Shown here one piece after another: positions 22,036 through 32,212 of a DNA stretch of 42,602 nucleotides; within the stretch, counting starts at the first letter, position 1; each line of letters starts with the position of its first letter. This DNA comes from a virus. The translations under genes and the position numbers were made by a program. Location: the IMG/VR virus record IMGVR_UViG_3300028388_001127, positions 1 through 42,602 of that record; one strand, written 5' to 3'. The notes below the pieces were generated by a model. That model had not been told where the DNA came from. It made no database searches and saw only the letters and a program-made list of their open reading frames with translations.

Positions 22036-25000
22036 ATGAGCAACCCAATAAAAGGCAGTGATTTATACCAAGATGATGGAGCGGTTGACAAGGGAATAAA
22101 AGACCTTGAAAAAATGAAAGAGGCATATACTCTTATGCTTGATACCATCACAAAAGAGGCAGAAACTTTAATTGCCAAACTTAAAGAAGTCAATACCACT
22201 ACAACAGAGGGGCAAGGTGCAGCGAAAAAAGCAATGACCGATGCCGAGAAATTGAAAAAAGCACAAAAGGAGTATGCAAGTGCTTTGAATGAAACCAATA
22301 CTAAAATCCGTGCATTGAGAGATGCAAAGAGAGAGGATATACGTGAGCAAAAGTTACAGAACAAATTAGCGAAGTCCGCAGAGGGCAGTTACAATAGACT
22401 TTCCGCACAATATGCATTGAATAAGTTGGCTCTAAATAAGATGAGCAAGGCAGAGAGAGATGCAACAAAATCTGGTCAAGCGTTAGAGAAGCAAACGAGA
22501 GAGATTTATGAGGAGATGAACCGATTGCAAAAAGCAACAGGAAAGCATCAATTACAAGTTGGGAACTATGGTATTGCAACAGAGAATTTGCACCCAATAT
22601 TAGGGAGGTTAAACCAGAGTTTGGGGGCGATGGGTACCAACTTACAAGCATTAGGAAAAGCAGATAAGCCATTTGTAGTATTATCAACAGCAGTCGTTAA
22701 TTTCGGAAAAGCAACATTGACCTTTATGCTTTCTCCTATTGGATTAGTATTGACAGCTTTGGGAGCATTGTTTTATTTGATTGTTAGGAATAAAGATACC
22801 GTTATACAGTTTAATGATAGTTTGATTAATGTAGGTAAAACAGCGAATTTACAAGGAGAGGAGTTGAGAAGTTTAGGGCAGGACATTGTTGGTTTATCCA
22901 GAAAATTGAAAGTAATTGGAACTCCTGCATTATTAGAATATGCCAAGGTTGCAGGACAGTTGGGAGTTAAAGGGAGAGAAAATATACTTGCGTTTGCTGA
23001 AAGTCTGGCAAAGTTAGAAACAGCAACAAATATTGCAGGAGAGGAGGGAGCGAGTAATATTACCAGATTACTTACTTTGACTGATGGAGGAGTGCAAAAC
23101 GTTTCAGATTTTGGAGATGAGATTGTTAATTTAGGTAACAACTTTGCAGCGACTGAAAATGAGATATTGACCAATGCAACAGCGATTGCCCAGAATACAG
23201 CACAGTATCGAGTTGGGAGAAAGATGGTTTTAGCTTATGCGACAGCAACAAAGGCAGTTGGTCTGGAGGCAGAATTGACAGGCTCAACCATTGGACGTAC
23301 TTTGGGAATGATTGAGAAAGCAATTAGAACAGGGAAAGGAATTGATGAGGTTGCGAAATTGACAGGGCAAAATGTAGAGGATTTAAAGGCTCAATTTAGA
23401 GATGACCCAGGAGCAGTATTTACAAACTTTATAGCAGGATTGAATGAGGTTAACAAAGCAGGAGGTTCTGTTAATGGTCAACTTGAACAGATTGGGATTA
23501 CTTCAATAAGAGACCAGCGTGTAATATCATCACTTGCGACAGCAGGATTTGATGTTTTAAAAGGTTCTATTGATGAGGTCAACAAATCTGGAGGAGCATT
23601 GGATAAGGAGTTTGGCGCAGCATCTGGAAAGTTAAGCGCTCAACTTAGTAGAGTAGGAATTGCATGGGATAATTTCGTTTTAAGTATTGAGGATGGAGAG
23701 GGATGGATTAGCCAGATAGCAGCGTTTTTTGCAGGAGAGTTTGCAAAGTCAATAGATAGAGCTTCATTTTTTATTAAAGTGATGGGAGCAGTTATATCTG
23801 GTATCATAGCAGTATTTAAACAATGGTTTAAAGAGGTTGGCAATTTTATTCAGTCGATTAGAGATATTGCAGATGTTGAGATTGATTTTAGTAAACCGTT
23901 AGAGAGTTTAAAGAATATTAAAAAAGCATTTGGTAATGTTAAGAGAACTTTTGTAACAGGGGCAAAGAATACAGCGAGTGCATTTGGAGAGGCTTTTAAA
24001 AGTGAGTTGAGTAGGTCAATGGAAGCTACCAAGAAAGCAATGGAAAAGAGTGGAGAGGAGTTGGATAAGATATTGGATGAGAGTATTAAAAAAAGTATTC
24101 AATCGGTTGGAGATATTGACAAAGAAATTGCGAGGCTAAATAAAACCCTTAAAGATGCCAAAACCAGAGGAGAGGCGAAAGAGATACAGGAACAGATAAA
24201 AGCATTGGAAAACAAGCGAAATGCAATTCTGGGAGTGGCTAACGCTAATCTGAAAGAGGCAGAAAGCCGAGCAATGGGAAAACAGAAAGCCAAGATTGAT
24301 GTGATGGAGGATGGAGAGAATAAGGACATCGCAATATTAGAGATGGAGTTGGCTGAAAAAAGAAAACTTTGGGAAAAGTATGGATTAGATGTTACGTTGT
24401 TAGAGGACTACGAAAAGAGACAAAGGCTTTTGATTTCAAAAAAGTGGAGCGATAAGGAGATTGCTGATGAAAAGGCTAAACAGGATAAGATTACAGCAGA
24501 GAGGAGAAAGGCATACAGCGACCAAATGGCGATTATTAATGATGCTTACGATTTGAGATTGTCGGAGATTGACATAATGAAAACCACGGAGGCTGAAAAA
24601 ACCAAATTACGTCTGAAGGCTGAAAAGACAAGATTGGAAAAGATTTTAAAGCTGAATGAAACTGTTAATAGGCAGTTATCTAAAGACCAGATACAATCAA
24701 TAAAAAACACTACCCAGAAAATAAATAGCGAAATTCAAACCGTTGGAAGTGGTCAAAAAGACATTTACCAGATGGTTGGATTGAATTTAGATGATGAGCA
24801 GAAACAGGCTATTAATAAGAGTTTGAGTTTTGCGTTGGATAATGTTAGAGCTTTTTTAGATGCGAGAGTACAAGCGGCAGAAATGGCAGTACAAAAAGCA
24901 CAGGAGGAAACGAGTGCAGCAGAAAGCCGATACCAAGCAGAAATTGATGCGAGAAACAATGGATATGCAAATAATGTAATAACAGCACAAAAAGAGTTGG

Positions 25001-25638
25001 AGCAAAAGAGAAAGAATGAGAGACAGGCGTTAAAGGATAAGGAAAAGGCTCAAAAAGCACAAGAGGCGATTGATACTGCAATGCAAATAACAGGATTAAT
25101 TACTTCAAGTGTACAGATATGGAAAGCCTTGGCAGGCATCCCAGTAATCGGGCCTAAATTAGCAGCCGCAGCAGTAGGGGTAATGTGGGCAAGTTATGCA
25201 GCAGCAAAGATTAAAGCAAAAAGCGTTGCGAAAGAGAAGTATGGAGAGGGTGGATATGAGTTTTTAAATGGAGGCTCACACGCATCTGGTAACGATATTC
25301 CTATTGGTACAACTTCAAGCGGAAAGCAGAGAACAGCAGAGGGAGGAGAGACGTTGGCTATTATCAAAAAAGCAAGTACAAAAAAGTATAAGGGAGTAAT
25401 ACCGACCTTGATTGATAGTTTGAATAAAGGAACGTTTGAGAGAGTGTTTAGTAATTCATTTATACCAAGTGAGGAGATGCCGAGTTTGGTTAATGTTGGC
25501 TATGATAGTCCAGATTTGAAACAGATTGAGGATGATTTGGGAGCGATTAAAAAGAGAGGAGAAACCCAACGTTACAGAGATGGAGATGGGAATTTGGTTG
25601 AGGTTTATAAGAATGTAAAAAGAACTTACGTAGGATAA
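22036..25638 (+). CDS. Tail tape measure protein
   Basis: 1200 residues, the longest gene. Residues 1-190 are coiled coil (LEKMKEAYTLMLDTITKEAE; LEKQTREIYEEMNRLQKATG). Residues about 215-250 are hydrophobic membrane-like spans (LSPIGLVLTALGALFYLIV). The middle is Ala/Gly-rich helix of the TP901 type, then long coiled coils (about 640-1030) with a hydrophobic segment (IPVIGPKLAAAAVGVMWASYA, near 1035). It sets tail length and helps DNA entry. It follows the chaperone as usual. Confidence 0.92.
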   Translation: MSNPIKGSDLYQDDGAVDKGIKDLEKMKEAYTLMLDTITKEAETLIAKLKEVNTTTTEGQGAAKKAMTDAEKLKKAQKEYASALNETNTKIRALRDAKREDIREQKLQNKLAKSAEGSYNRLSAQYALNKLALNKMSKAERDATKSGQALEKQTREIYEEMNRLQKATGKHQLQVGNYGIATENLHPILGRLNQSLGAMGTNLQALGKADKPFVVLSTAVVNFGKATLTFMLSPIGLVLTALGALFYLIVRNKDTVIQFNDSLINVGKTANLQGEELRSLGQDIVGLSRKLKVIGTPALLEYAKVAGQLGVKGRENILAFAESLAKLETATNIAGEEGASNITRLLTLTDGGVQNVSDFGDEIVNLGNNFAATENEILTNATAIAQNTAQYRVGRKMVLAYATATKAVGLEAELTGSTIGRTLGMIEKAIRTGKGIDEVAKLTGQNVEDLKAQFRDDPGAVFTNFIAGLNEVNKAGGSVNGQLEQIGITSIRDQRVISSLATAGFDVLKGSIDEVNKSGGALDKEFGAASGKLSAQLSRVGIAWDNFVLSIEDGEGWISQIAAFFAGEFAKSIDRASFFIKVMGAVISGIIAVFKQWFKEVGNFIQSIRDIADVEIDFSKPLESLKNIKKAFGNVKRTFVTGAKNTASAFGEAFKSELSRSMEATKKAMEKSGEELDKILDESIKKSIQSVGDIDKEIARLNKTLKDAKTRGEAKEIQEQIKALENKRNAILGVANANLKEAESRAMGKQKAKIDVMEDGENKDIAILEMELAEKRKLWEKYGLDVTLLEDYEKRQRLLISKKWSDKEIADEKAKQDKITAERRKAYSDQMAIINDAYDLRLSEIDIMKTTEAEKTKLRLKAEKTRLEKILKLNETVNRQLSKDQIQSIKNTTQKINSEIQTVGSGQKDIYQMVGLNLDDEQKQAINKSLSFALDNVRAFLDARVQAAEMAVQKAQEETSAAESRYQAEIDARNNGYANNVITAQKELEQKRKNERQALKDKEKAQKAQEAIDTAMQITGLITSSVQIWKALAGIPVIGPKLAAAAVGVMWASYAAAKIKAKSVAKEKYGEGGYEFLNGGSHASGNDIPIGTTSSGKQRTAEGGETLAIIKKASTKKYKGVIPTLIDSLNKGTFERVFSNSFIPSEEMPSLVNVGYDSPDLKQIEDDLGAIKKRGETQRYRDGDGNLVEVYKNVKRTYVG

Positions 25639-25639
25639 T

Positions 25640-28555
25640 ATGAAAGATTATAGATGGACTTTACAGCATAGAGAGGTTAATGGAGCGAATAAAATCGACC
25701 CATATAAAGTAACGCAGGGATTTTATTGGTATAATGATACCGAGTTTGAGAATACTGTTTATGCTTATAGCGATATTATCAAAGTTTCTCCAAACCAAGT
25801 TTACCAAGGTCATAATGGAGTTAATACAAATGTTTTCAGATTTGTTACTTTTTACGATTATAATGGAGTGCATTTGAGTGATTTGGATGGATGGAGAGAT
25901 AGTTTTACCGTGCCAAGTGGTGCTTATTCGTGTGTAGTTACTTTTTACAGTTTAGAGCAAGGATATGAGGCTAAAAATATCGGAATGACTTTAGGAGCAG
26001 GGAGTACGTTTGAGCCTTATTACAAGAGTAGAGTTGTGCAACCTATTTATAAAAAACTCTCCAGAGGTTACAAGTTAGAAAGTAGTAAGCAATTCTACCG
26101 AGAGAAAATGGATGGTAACGTAAAGCTGATAAGAGAGGATTTTGATTATATCAATGCGTTGCCTTTTGATACAGAGTTTAAGATGTTGGTTGAGGATCTG
26201 CAAGGAGTTCAAAGAGATTACCGTGGATTGTTTTACAAGACAGATTGCAAGTGGGATGATGATGATAGAATTGTTGAGTTGAGTTTTGAGCCAGATGATG
26301 AGTACGTTGATATATTGGCAGGATTGGATAAGACTTATAATTTGATAGACCTTGCACCAGAATCGCAGGAGATAACATTGAGGAGGAGACCGTTGATACA
26401 AGTTTATATTCCTGGCGATACCGTTGTTACAAATATTCTGGGAGGAACACATTGGGAGCAAGAAATACAGACAGACCCAATATTTGACCACAATACTCTT
26501 GTAAATACATATAAATTTGCAAACCCAAAGAACATCAGAACAATACCAAATGGGTACTTCTCAACAGTTAATCTTTTTAATTCAAGTAAAGCAGTAAATG
26601 GAAAAAAGATAGATGTTGCAAATGGCAATGAGGTTGTTGATGCAAGTTATTTTTGTAGTGAGTTTATATTGGTTTCAGAAAACACCAGATATAGAGCAAT
26701 AAACCAAGTTGATGAGATTGCTTATTATGATGTTGATAAAAATTTTATATCTGGAGATGCAAACATTACTGATGATTTAACAACTCCTGCCAATGCAAGA
26801 TGGATAAGATTTTCACAGTTATTAACAAATTTATCAACTTGTATGTTTAATGAGGGGGATAATGCTTTACCTTTTGAAAGTTTTACAGCTTCAATAAGTT
26901 TAAATATTACAGGAGAGTATGATGATAATAGATTGCAAGATGATGGAGTGTTTAAGTTAGTTGAGTATTTAGATAGTGGAAAATATCCGCTTTGGAATGA
27001 ATATACTTATTATATAGTTCCTGTAAATTATATAGTTCCTGTAAATGATGCAAGTACAACAAAAAATGATTTGGATGCAAATTGTTATTATAAAACAGAT
27101 GGTACAAGTTGGCAAAAACCAAGCATTAACAGTTTGTTGTTTTATGGAGTGAATGGGAATAGTGGAGAGTTTTATTTTACCGAGTATAAAATATATGTAA
27201 GATACTATACTGATTTATTAAATGTAAGAGGAACCAACACGCATAAAGTACCAAGTGAGGATATTGTTGCTAACAACAGAAATTACAGGAGAGTAATTGG
27301 TTACAATATTGATGATTTCTATATATATGACCAATTTGTTGAGTACCCAACGAAGTTTGGGAAAGTTCCAAATGGAGCTCCAGATGCAGGAAAGTATTAC
27401 AAAGAGTTTTTAGCATCGGTATCAACAGGATTGAGCAACCCACTTCCTGTAAGTTCCTCGAATTGGAAAAGTGTAAGTTTATGGTTTTTTAATAATCTGG
27501 ATATAAGATATACAGAGTTTATTGATGGGATGGATTTTGAGTTAAGAGATAATTTTGCTTTAGAGAGTGTAATTGATGTAATGTTGAGAGAGATGGGCAG
27601 TACTGTAAGGCATAAAGATACGACAGCTTATAGCGAGGTTCTTTATAGTGCGACAAACCCATTAGGAGGTTTTACATATCTGGATTTTGATGGAGGAACG
27701 ATTGCAACAGATTATTCTGGTAACATTCGACATTATTTAACGCCAAAATCAAATATAATTGCAGGAGAGTATGACCAACCAGCACAAAAAGCAAATGCGA
27801 GTTTAGGGCAAGTACTGAACATGTTGAGGGATTGTTATAGAATATTTTGGCATATTGAAAATGGAAAGTTGAGATTGGAGCATATTACTTGGTACCAGAA
27901 TGGAGGAACATATACAGGAGTAAATATTGGTGCAGACCTTACAACCTTGAAGCAACCAAGAAATGCAAAAAAATGGAACTTCTCACAGAGTAAATATGAG
28001 TATAATAAGGAGGAGATGCCAGAAAGGTTTGAGTTTGGATGGATGGATGATGTTAGCCCACCGTTTGAGGGAAAAGCAATAGAGATGGTTGGAAACTATG
28101 TGCAGAGAGGACGAATTGAGGATATGGCAGTAAATGGAATAACAACAGATATTGATTTTGTTATGAGCAATCCGCAAGAGGTTAGCAAGGATGGTTTTTG
28201 TTTGCTTTCAACGGTTGATGTTAATGGAGTTAAAAGAGTTCCATTTATTGAAATGGATATTGGTTATAACCAAGAGGTTGTAATGCAAAACGGATTTTTG
28301 AGTTGGTTATATTTGCATCCAAAATTTTACATTTATGATTTGCCAGGCGATAGAGCGATCATAAACGGAGAGGAGGTTTATTTATTCCAGAATAAGACAA
28401 GACATAAAAAACAGGAGGTTATTTTTCCTGCTCAATTACAAATCAGTCCTTACAATATCATTAGAACGAATTTAGGAGATGGGATTGTTGATAGTTTAAA
28501 GATTGATATGGATAGTAGAATAATAAAAGCAACAATTAAACACGACACGGATTAA
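25640..28555 (+). CDS. Large tail protein with two ligand-binding-like modules
   Basis: 971 residues starting 1 base after the tape measure. Residues about 15-130 and 303-425 are two related beta modules (VSPNQVYQG, FYDYNGVHL, SFTVPSGA in the first; VSENTRYRA, YYDVDKNFI, TTPANARWIRFS in the second), of a type found in phage tail and sugar-binding proteins. The intervening and following parts are mixed. The 18-base tandem repeat at 27011 lies in it. By order it is a distal-tail/baseplate or tail-tip protein. Confidence 0.7.
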   Translation: MKDYRWTLQHREVNGANKIDPYKVTQGFYWYNDTEFENTVYAYSDIIKVSPNQVYQGHNGVNTNVFRFVTFYDYNGVHLSDLDGWRDSFTVPSGAYSCVVTFYSLEQGYEAKNIGMTLGAGSTFEPYYKSRVVQPIYKKLSRGYKLESSKQFYREKMDGNVKLIREDFDYINALPFDTEFKMLVEDLQGVQRDYRGLFYKTDCKWDDDDRIVELSFEPDDEYVDILAGLDKTYNLIDLAPESQEITLRRRPLIQVYIPGDTVVTNILGGTHWEQEIQTDPIFDHNTLVNTYKFANPKNIRTIPNGYFSTVNLFNSSKAVNGKKIDVANGNEVVDASYFCSEFILVSENTRYRAINQVDEIAYYDVDKNFISGDANITDDLTTPANARWIRFSQLLTNLSTCMFNEGDNALPFESFTASISLNITGEYDDNRLQDDGVFKLVEYLDSGKYPLWNEYTYYIVPVNYIVPVNDASTTKNDLDANCYYKTDGTSWQKPSINSLLFYGVNGNSGEFYFTEYKIYVRYYTDLLNVRGTNTHKVPSEDIVANNRNYRRVIGYNIDDFYIYDQFVEYPTKFGKVPNGAPDAGKYYKEFLASVSTGLSNPLPVSSSNWKSVSLWFFNNLDIRYTEFIDGMDFELRDNFALESVIDVMLREMGSTVRHKDTTAYSEVLYSATNPLGGFTYLDFDGGTIATDYSGNIRHYLTPKSNIIAGEYDQPAQKANASLGQVLNMLRDCYRIFWHIENGKLRLEHITWYQNGGTYTGVNIGADLTTLKQPRNAKKWNFSQSKYEYNKEEMPERFEFGWMDDVSPPFEGKAIEMVGNYVQRGRIEDMAVNGITTDIDFVMSNPQEVSKDGFCLLSTVDVNGVKRVPFIEMDIGYNQEVVMQNGFLSWLYLHPKFYIYDLPGDRAIINGEEVYLFQNKTRHKKQEVIFPAQLQISPYNIIRTNLGDGIVDSLKIDMDSRIIKATIKHDTD
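27011..27046 (+). repeat. Perfect 18-bp tandem duplication
   Basis: TATATAGTTCCTGTAAAT occurs twice in a row (27011-27028, 27029-27046), giving YIVPVN twice in the tail protein. In frame, so the gene stays intact; probably a recent slippage event. Confidence 0.95.
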
Positions 28556-28556
28556 T

Positions 28557-29414
28557 ATGATACCAAATAATAATTTAAGCATATTGCCTTTTTATGGAGA
28601 AGTAAGCGAACAGGATTACAAGAAATTTCAATCGTTTGGAGAGGTTTACCCATTAATTAGTGAGGCATCAAAAATATTACCTTTCCAGATAAGGAGAGAA
28701 ACCAGAGAAAACACGATTAATAAAGCCAAGATTGTAAGTTTTGAAACAGGAGCAGAGACAAATATTTTAACAGAGTTCAATGGAGCAGGATTGAATATTA
28801 AGAGATTTGAGAGCGATGGTTATGATTTAATAATTAATCCAAGTGCTTTAATTTTTCCTTTATTCAGAATGACAGCAGGGCAGTATTATCTGGAGATAGG
28901 AGATGGAGTTGAGAATTGGTTTAGCGAGATTTTTACCGTGGTTGAAAATTTGAGTAATTATGTGAAATTGACATACCACGACAGGGATAATATGTATTAT
29001 ACAGGAGGTCATATTGATTACACGCCTCCTTTCAAAAATTACTGTTACATTAGAACAGAGATAGGGAAACCAGGGTACCCATTTGAGGAACAGGCTCAAA
29101 AAAGAGATGGCTATATTTTTATAGAGAAGCAGATTAGTGAAAAGAAATACAAATTTGAGTTTCTTTGCCCAGAGTATTTATGTGATGCTTTGAGAATAGT
29201 AAGGATGCACGATTATATTGTGCTGAATGACAAGGGAAAGAAATACCAAATTGAAAACATTATCTTTGAACCTAAATGGAAAGACCAAGGTAATTTGGCA
29301 GTAATGGAGGTCGAGTTTGAATGCGACACCGTTATTAAAAAGGTAGGAAAGGGAATACTACCAGCGAACTCTGGAGAGTTCAACACGGATTTTAATACAG
29401 ATTTTAACAACTAA
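28557..29414 (+). CDS. Tail protein
   Basis: 285 residues, beta-rich, no signal (MIPNNNLSILPFYGEVSEQD; FRMTAGQYYLEIGDGVENWF; IIFEPKWKDQGNLAVMEVEF). It ends with the short repeat FNTDFNTDFNN. Lying 1 base after the large tail protein and before the fibre, it is probably a baseplate or fibre-attachment component. No specific family recognised. Confidence 0.65.
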   Translation: MIPNNNLSILPFYGEVSEQDYKKFQSFGEVYPLISEASKILPFQIRRETRENTINKAKIVSFETGAETNILTEFNGAGLNIKRFESDGYDLIINPSALIFPLFRMTAGQYYLEIGDGVENWFSEIFTVVENLSNYVKLTYHDRDNMYYTGGHIDYTPPFKNYCYIRTEIGKPGYPFEEQAQKRDGYIFIEKQISEKKYKFEFLCPEYLCDALRIVRMHDYIVLNDKGKKYQIENIIFEPKWKDQGNLAVMEVEFECDTVIKKVGKGILPANSGEFNTDFNTDFNN

Positions 29415-29428
29415 AAACATCAAAAGAA

Positions 29429-31837
29429 ATGGCTTGGGAAACATTAATAGCAGCAGTCGAGGCAGTAATTACTGATAACGACAATAACGAGATTACAGGA
29501 GAGGTATTGAGAAATATACTTACTCAAAACATTATTCCACAATTAGGGGATGGAGAGTATATTGGTCTTGCAGAGTTAAATACTAATCCACAAACACCAG
29601 AGAGGAAAGTGATTTATTTAGCAAATGAAGTCGGTAATTACCAACACTTTTCTAACATCAGTATAACAGAAAGTGGTATTTATTTATTTAGTTATGATTT
29701 AATAAATAGTGTTTGGGAAAAAACAGATTTACTTAAAACATATACCAAAAAAGAGATAGATAGTAAAGTTGATGGAAATTTTACAGGACAGTTTGTTGCA
29801 GGGAGTTATGGCAATCAAAATGGAAATTTATATTTATCAATTAGAGCTGAATTTGATAGTTATGATGAAGCAGAGGTTAATGTTGTTACAAATGGAACGC
29901 CTTATTTAGTTCATTATAGGGAGGAAAATAGTGTTTATACTTTGCAAAATTCAGTAGAGATAATAAATGGGAAAGCTGATATATCTGGTTTTGATGTACA
30001 AGTTAATGATTGGTTTGGTACTTTAATTATAGGAGGTACAACAGGAGGAGTGCAGTTTATTTCTGGAGGTAATTATACAAAATATGTTGGAGGTAATTCG
30101 AGTATTCCTGCTACTATAACAGAAAGCAATTTAAACACAAGCAGTTTTACTTTTTCTTTAAAACTTGTAAAAAATTCTACCGTACACGAGAAAATAAAAC
30201 AAAACAACCAAGATTATTACACCAGTGAGGTTATCGATAATAAGTTGCAAGGATTTTACAAAGGTCAATTTGTAGCAGGTACTACGTTTGGTAATCAGCA
30301 AGGTTCTTTGTATTTATCATTAAGAGCAGATGCGATAAATTACGCAAAAGTAGAGATAGAAACAAACGCAACGGGTGTTATACATTTTGCTCAATATAGA
30401 GAAAGTGGTGGGGTATTTACATTAATTAATAGTGCTATTTTTAGTAATAATGTAGCTGATGTTAGTGGTTTTACATTCTTAGAAGGCGATTATTTAGGTA
30501 CGTTAATTGTAGGAGGTAGTGGAGGTGTTAAATTTGTTTCGGGTACAGGTAGCACAAGATATATAGCAGGTAATAGTAGTTTACCAAGCACTATAAACGA
30601 AGGAGATTTGTTAAATGCTACTTTTGAATTTTCTTTAAGATTAAAAGTTATCTCCGAAATAGAGCCTTTAATTGATGAAAAAATAACATCAAATAATCAA
30701 AACTATTATAACAAAAATCAAATAGACAACCTAAGCAACTACAAAAAAGTAGGTAATATAGTTTATACTAATTTTAGAAATTCTAATTTGCCAGCTAATT
30801 GGGTAAATGCTGGTTTTACCTCTAACATTGATGGTTTACAATCTCCTGTAAGTGGAGATATAAACACAATTATTGAATATGACCAACATAGTAACCTTGA
30901 TAGTTTCGTAACGCTTTTTAAATTTGATATGGTTGCACCTAGTGAAGTGCTTTTAACAAATTATCATAAAAAACTATCAACACTAGGCGGACACGTTGTA
31001 GGTTTTGATTTGGTTAATGGAGTTATAAAATTGTATGAACAAGAGGTGAAAGGTACGATGCCTACAAATGTGTTAAAACAAGAGAGCATACCTTTTACAA
31101 TTAAAAATGCAGAAACTATCGTAAGATACGAGAGAAACGCAGACCAAGAAAAAATTACACTTGTAAACGCTGAAAACAGTTTTAGTTTTGAGTATGACGG
31201 AACTACCAGCGTAGATAGCACAGGACAGGGATATGATAAATTCGGTTTAGTGTTTTTAAGCGGCGACATAGTAGTAAAAGAGGCTAATTATAGTAGTCAA
31301 TTACCCGCAGAACCCGATGTACTTATAATAGGTGATAGTATAGTAAATGGAGATACTATAAGGTCTTTAGTTGGTGGGGGTTCGAGTAATAGGTGGGCTG
31401 GTATTGTTTCAATAAATACGTTAACCGCTATAACTTCTTTAGGAGGTAATACAGTTTTAGATATAGCAAGGGATTTAAACTTTTACTTAGGTTTATTTAA
31501 ACCTAAAAAATGTATCTATGGAGCAGGTATAAACACAAGTAATTTTTCTCAATACACTACTAATGTAGATGCTTTCATAACAGCTTGTAATAATGCTGGT
31601 GTCGAGCCTATTTTACAAACCTTGCACCCAAGAGCAGATAGAGTGCAATATTGCGAAGATGTTAGTAATTGGGTAAAAGAAAAAGGAGTGCGTTACATTG
31701 ATTTTAGAAAAGTTTTAACAGTTGATGGGTTGGGGGTTACTAATAATAGTAGTTTATTTTTAGGAGATAATTTGCACCCAAACGTAGCAGGACATTTGGC
31801 TATGAGTAAAGAGGTAATATTAACTTTAGAATTTTAA
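29429..31837 (+). CDS. Tail fibre / receptor-binding protein with SGNH hydrolase domain
   Basis: 802 residues. The N-terminal region (IAAVEAVITDNDNNEITGEVLRNIL) is typical of Bacteroidetes phage fibres and should attach to the tail. Two similar modules follow (about 116-255 and 275-405: GQFVAGSYGNQNGNLYLSIRA versus GQFVAGTTFGNQQGSLYLSLRA). Residues about 440-625 are a beta domain. The C-terminus is an SGNH/GDSL esterase: GDSI (635-638), GAGIN, and DNLHP with Asp780 and His783. It likely deacetylates surface sugars. From about 30,250 the codon use changes (more GAA, GGT, TTA), a sign of exchange. Confidence 0.85.
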   Translation: MAWETLIAAVEAVITDNDNNEITGEVLRNILTQNIIPQLGDGEYIGLAELNTNPQTPERKVIYLANEVGNYQHFSNISITESGIYLFSYDLINSVWEKTDLLKTYTKKEIDSKVDGNFTGQFVAGSYGNQNGNLYLSIRAEFDSYDEAEVNVVTNGTPYLVHYREENSVYTLQNSVEIINGKADISGFDVQVNDWFGTLIIGGTTGGVQFISGGNYTKYVGGNSSIPATITESNLNTSSFTFSLKLVKNSTVHEKIKQNNQDYYTSEVIDNKLQGFYKGQFVAGTTFGNQQGSLYLSLRADAINYAKVEIETNATGVIHFAQYRESGGVFTLINSAIFSNNVADVSGFTFLEGDYLGTLIVGGSGGVKFVSGTGSTRYIAGNSSLPSTINEGDLLNATFEFSLRLKVISEIEPLIDEKITSNNQNYYNKNQIDNLSNYKKVGNIVYTNFRNSNLPANWVNAGFTSNIDGLQSPVSGDINTIIEYDQHSNLDSFVTLFKFDMVAPSEVLLTNYHKKLSTLGGHVVGFDLVNGVIKLYEQEVKGTMPTNVLKQESIPFTIKNAETIVRYERNADQEKITLVNAENSFSFEYDGTTSVDSTGQGYDKFGLVFLSGDIVVKEANYSSQLPAEPDVLIIGDSIVNGDTIRSLVGGGSSNRWAGIVSINTLTAITSLGGNTVLDIARDLNFYLGLFKPKKCIYGAGINTSNFSQYTTNVDAFITACNNAGVEPILQTLHPRADRVQYCEDVSNWVKEKGVRYIDFRKVLTVDGLGVTNNSSLFLGDNLHPNVAGHLAMSKEVILTLEF

Positions 31838-31882
31838 TAGATAAAAAAAATAGAAACAAAATTAATTTTAAATTATAAGAAT

Positions 31883-32212
31883 ATGGATTTTTTAAATGAT
31901 GTGTGGCAACACTTATTGCCGATGATTAATTGGGTTGTTTTTGTTCTGGTTATAGCATCAGGGTATTTTATAAGAGCAACACCAATGTTAAAAAGATGGT
32001 GTACCACTTTAAAGGTTTTGGTATTTAGTTTGATTGTAACGGTTATTTATGCAGTATCAGTTAAGTTAAATTTAGGCGTGTTTGTAGCAAGTTATTTTTT
32101 AGCATTTGGGTTTCATAGTGCTATATTAAAAATGCTTGAAAGAATATTTTACACACCAAAAAACGCTCAAAGCAGGGAGAGTTTGATTGGAGATAGGCCA
32201 GATGATAGATGA
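31883..32212 (+). CDS. Membrane protein, lysis region
   Basis: 109 residues with three hydrophobic spans (about 15-32, 43-62, 65-83) and a polar tail (YTPKNAQSRESLIGDRPDDR). First of three small membrane genes before the amidase, with 4-base overlap to the next. A holin or holin-associated role is likely from context; no family recognised. The start ATG 31883 follows an A/T-rich gap of 45 bases. Confidence 0.6.
   Translation: MDFLNDVWQHLLPMINWVVFVLVIASGYFIRATPMLKRWCTTLKVLVFSLIVTVIYAVSVKLNLGVFVASYFLAFGFHSAILKMLERIFYTPKNAQSRESLIGDRPDDR

Noticed and set aside
27011-27046. Start of a CRISPR or satellite array
   Set aside because: Only two directly joined 18-bp copies, in frame within a gene, with no spacers.
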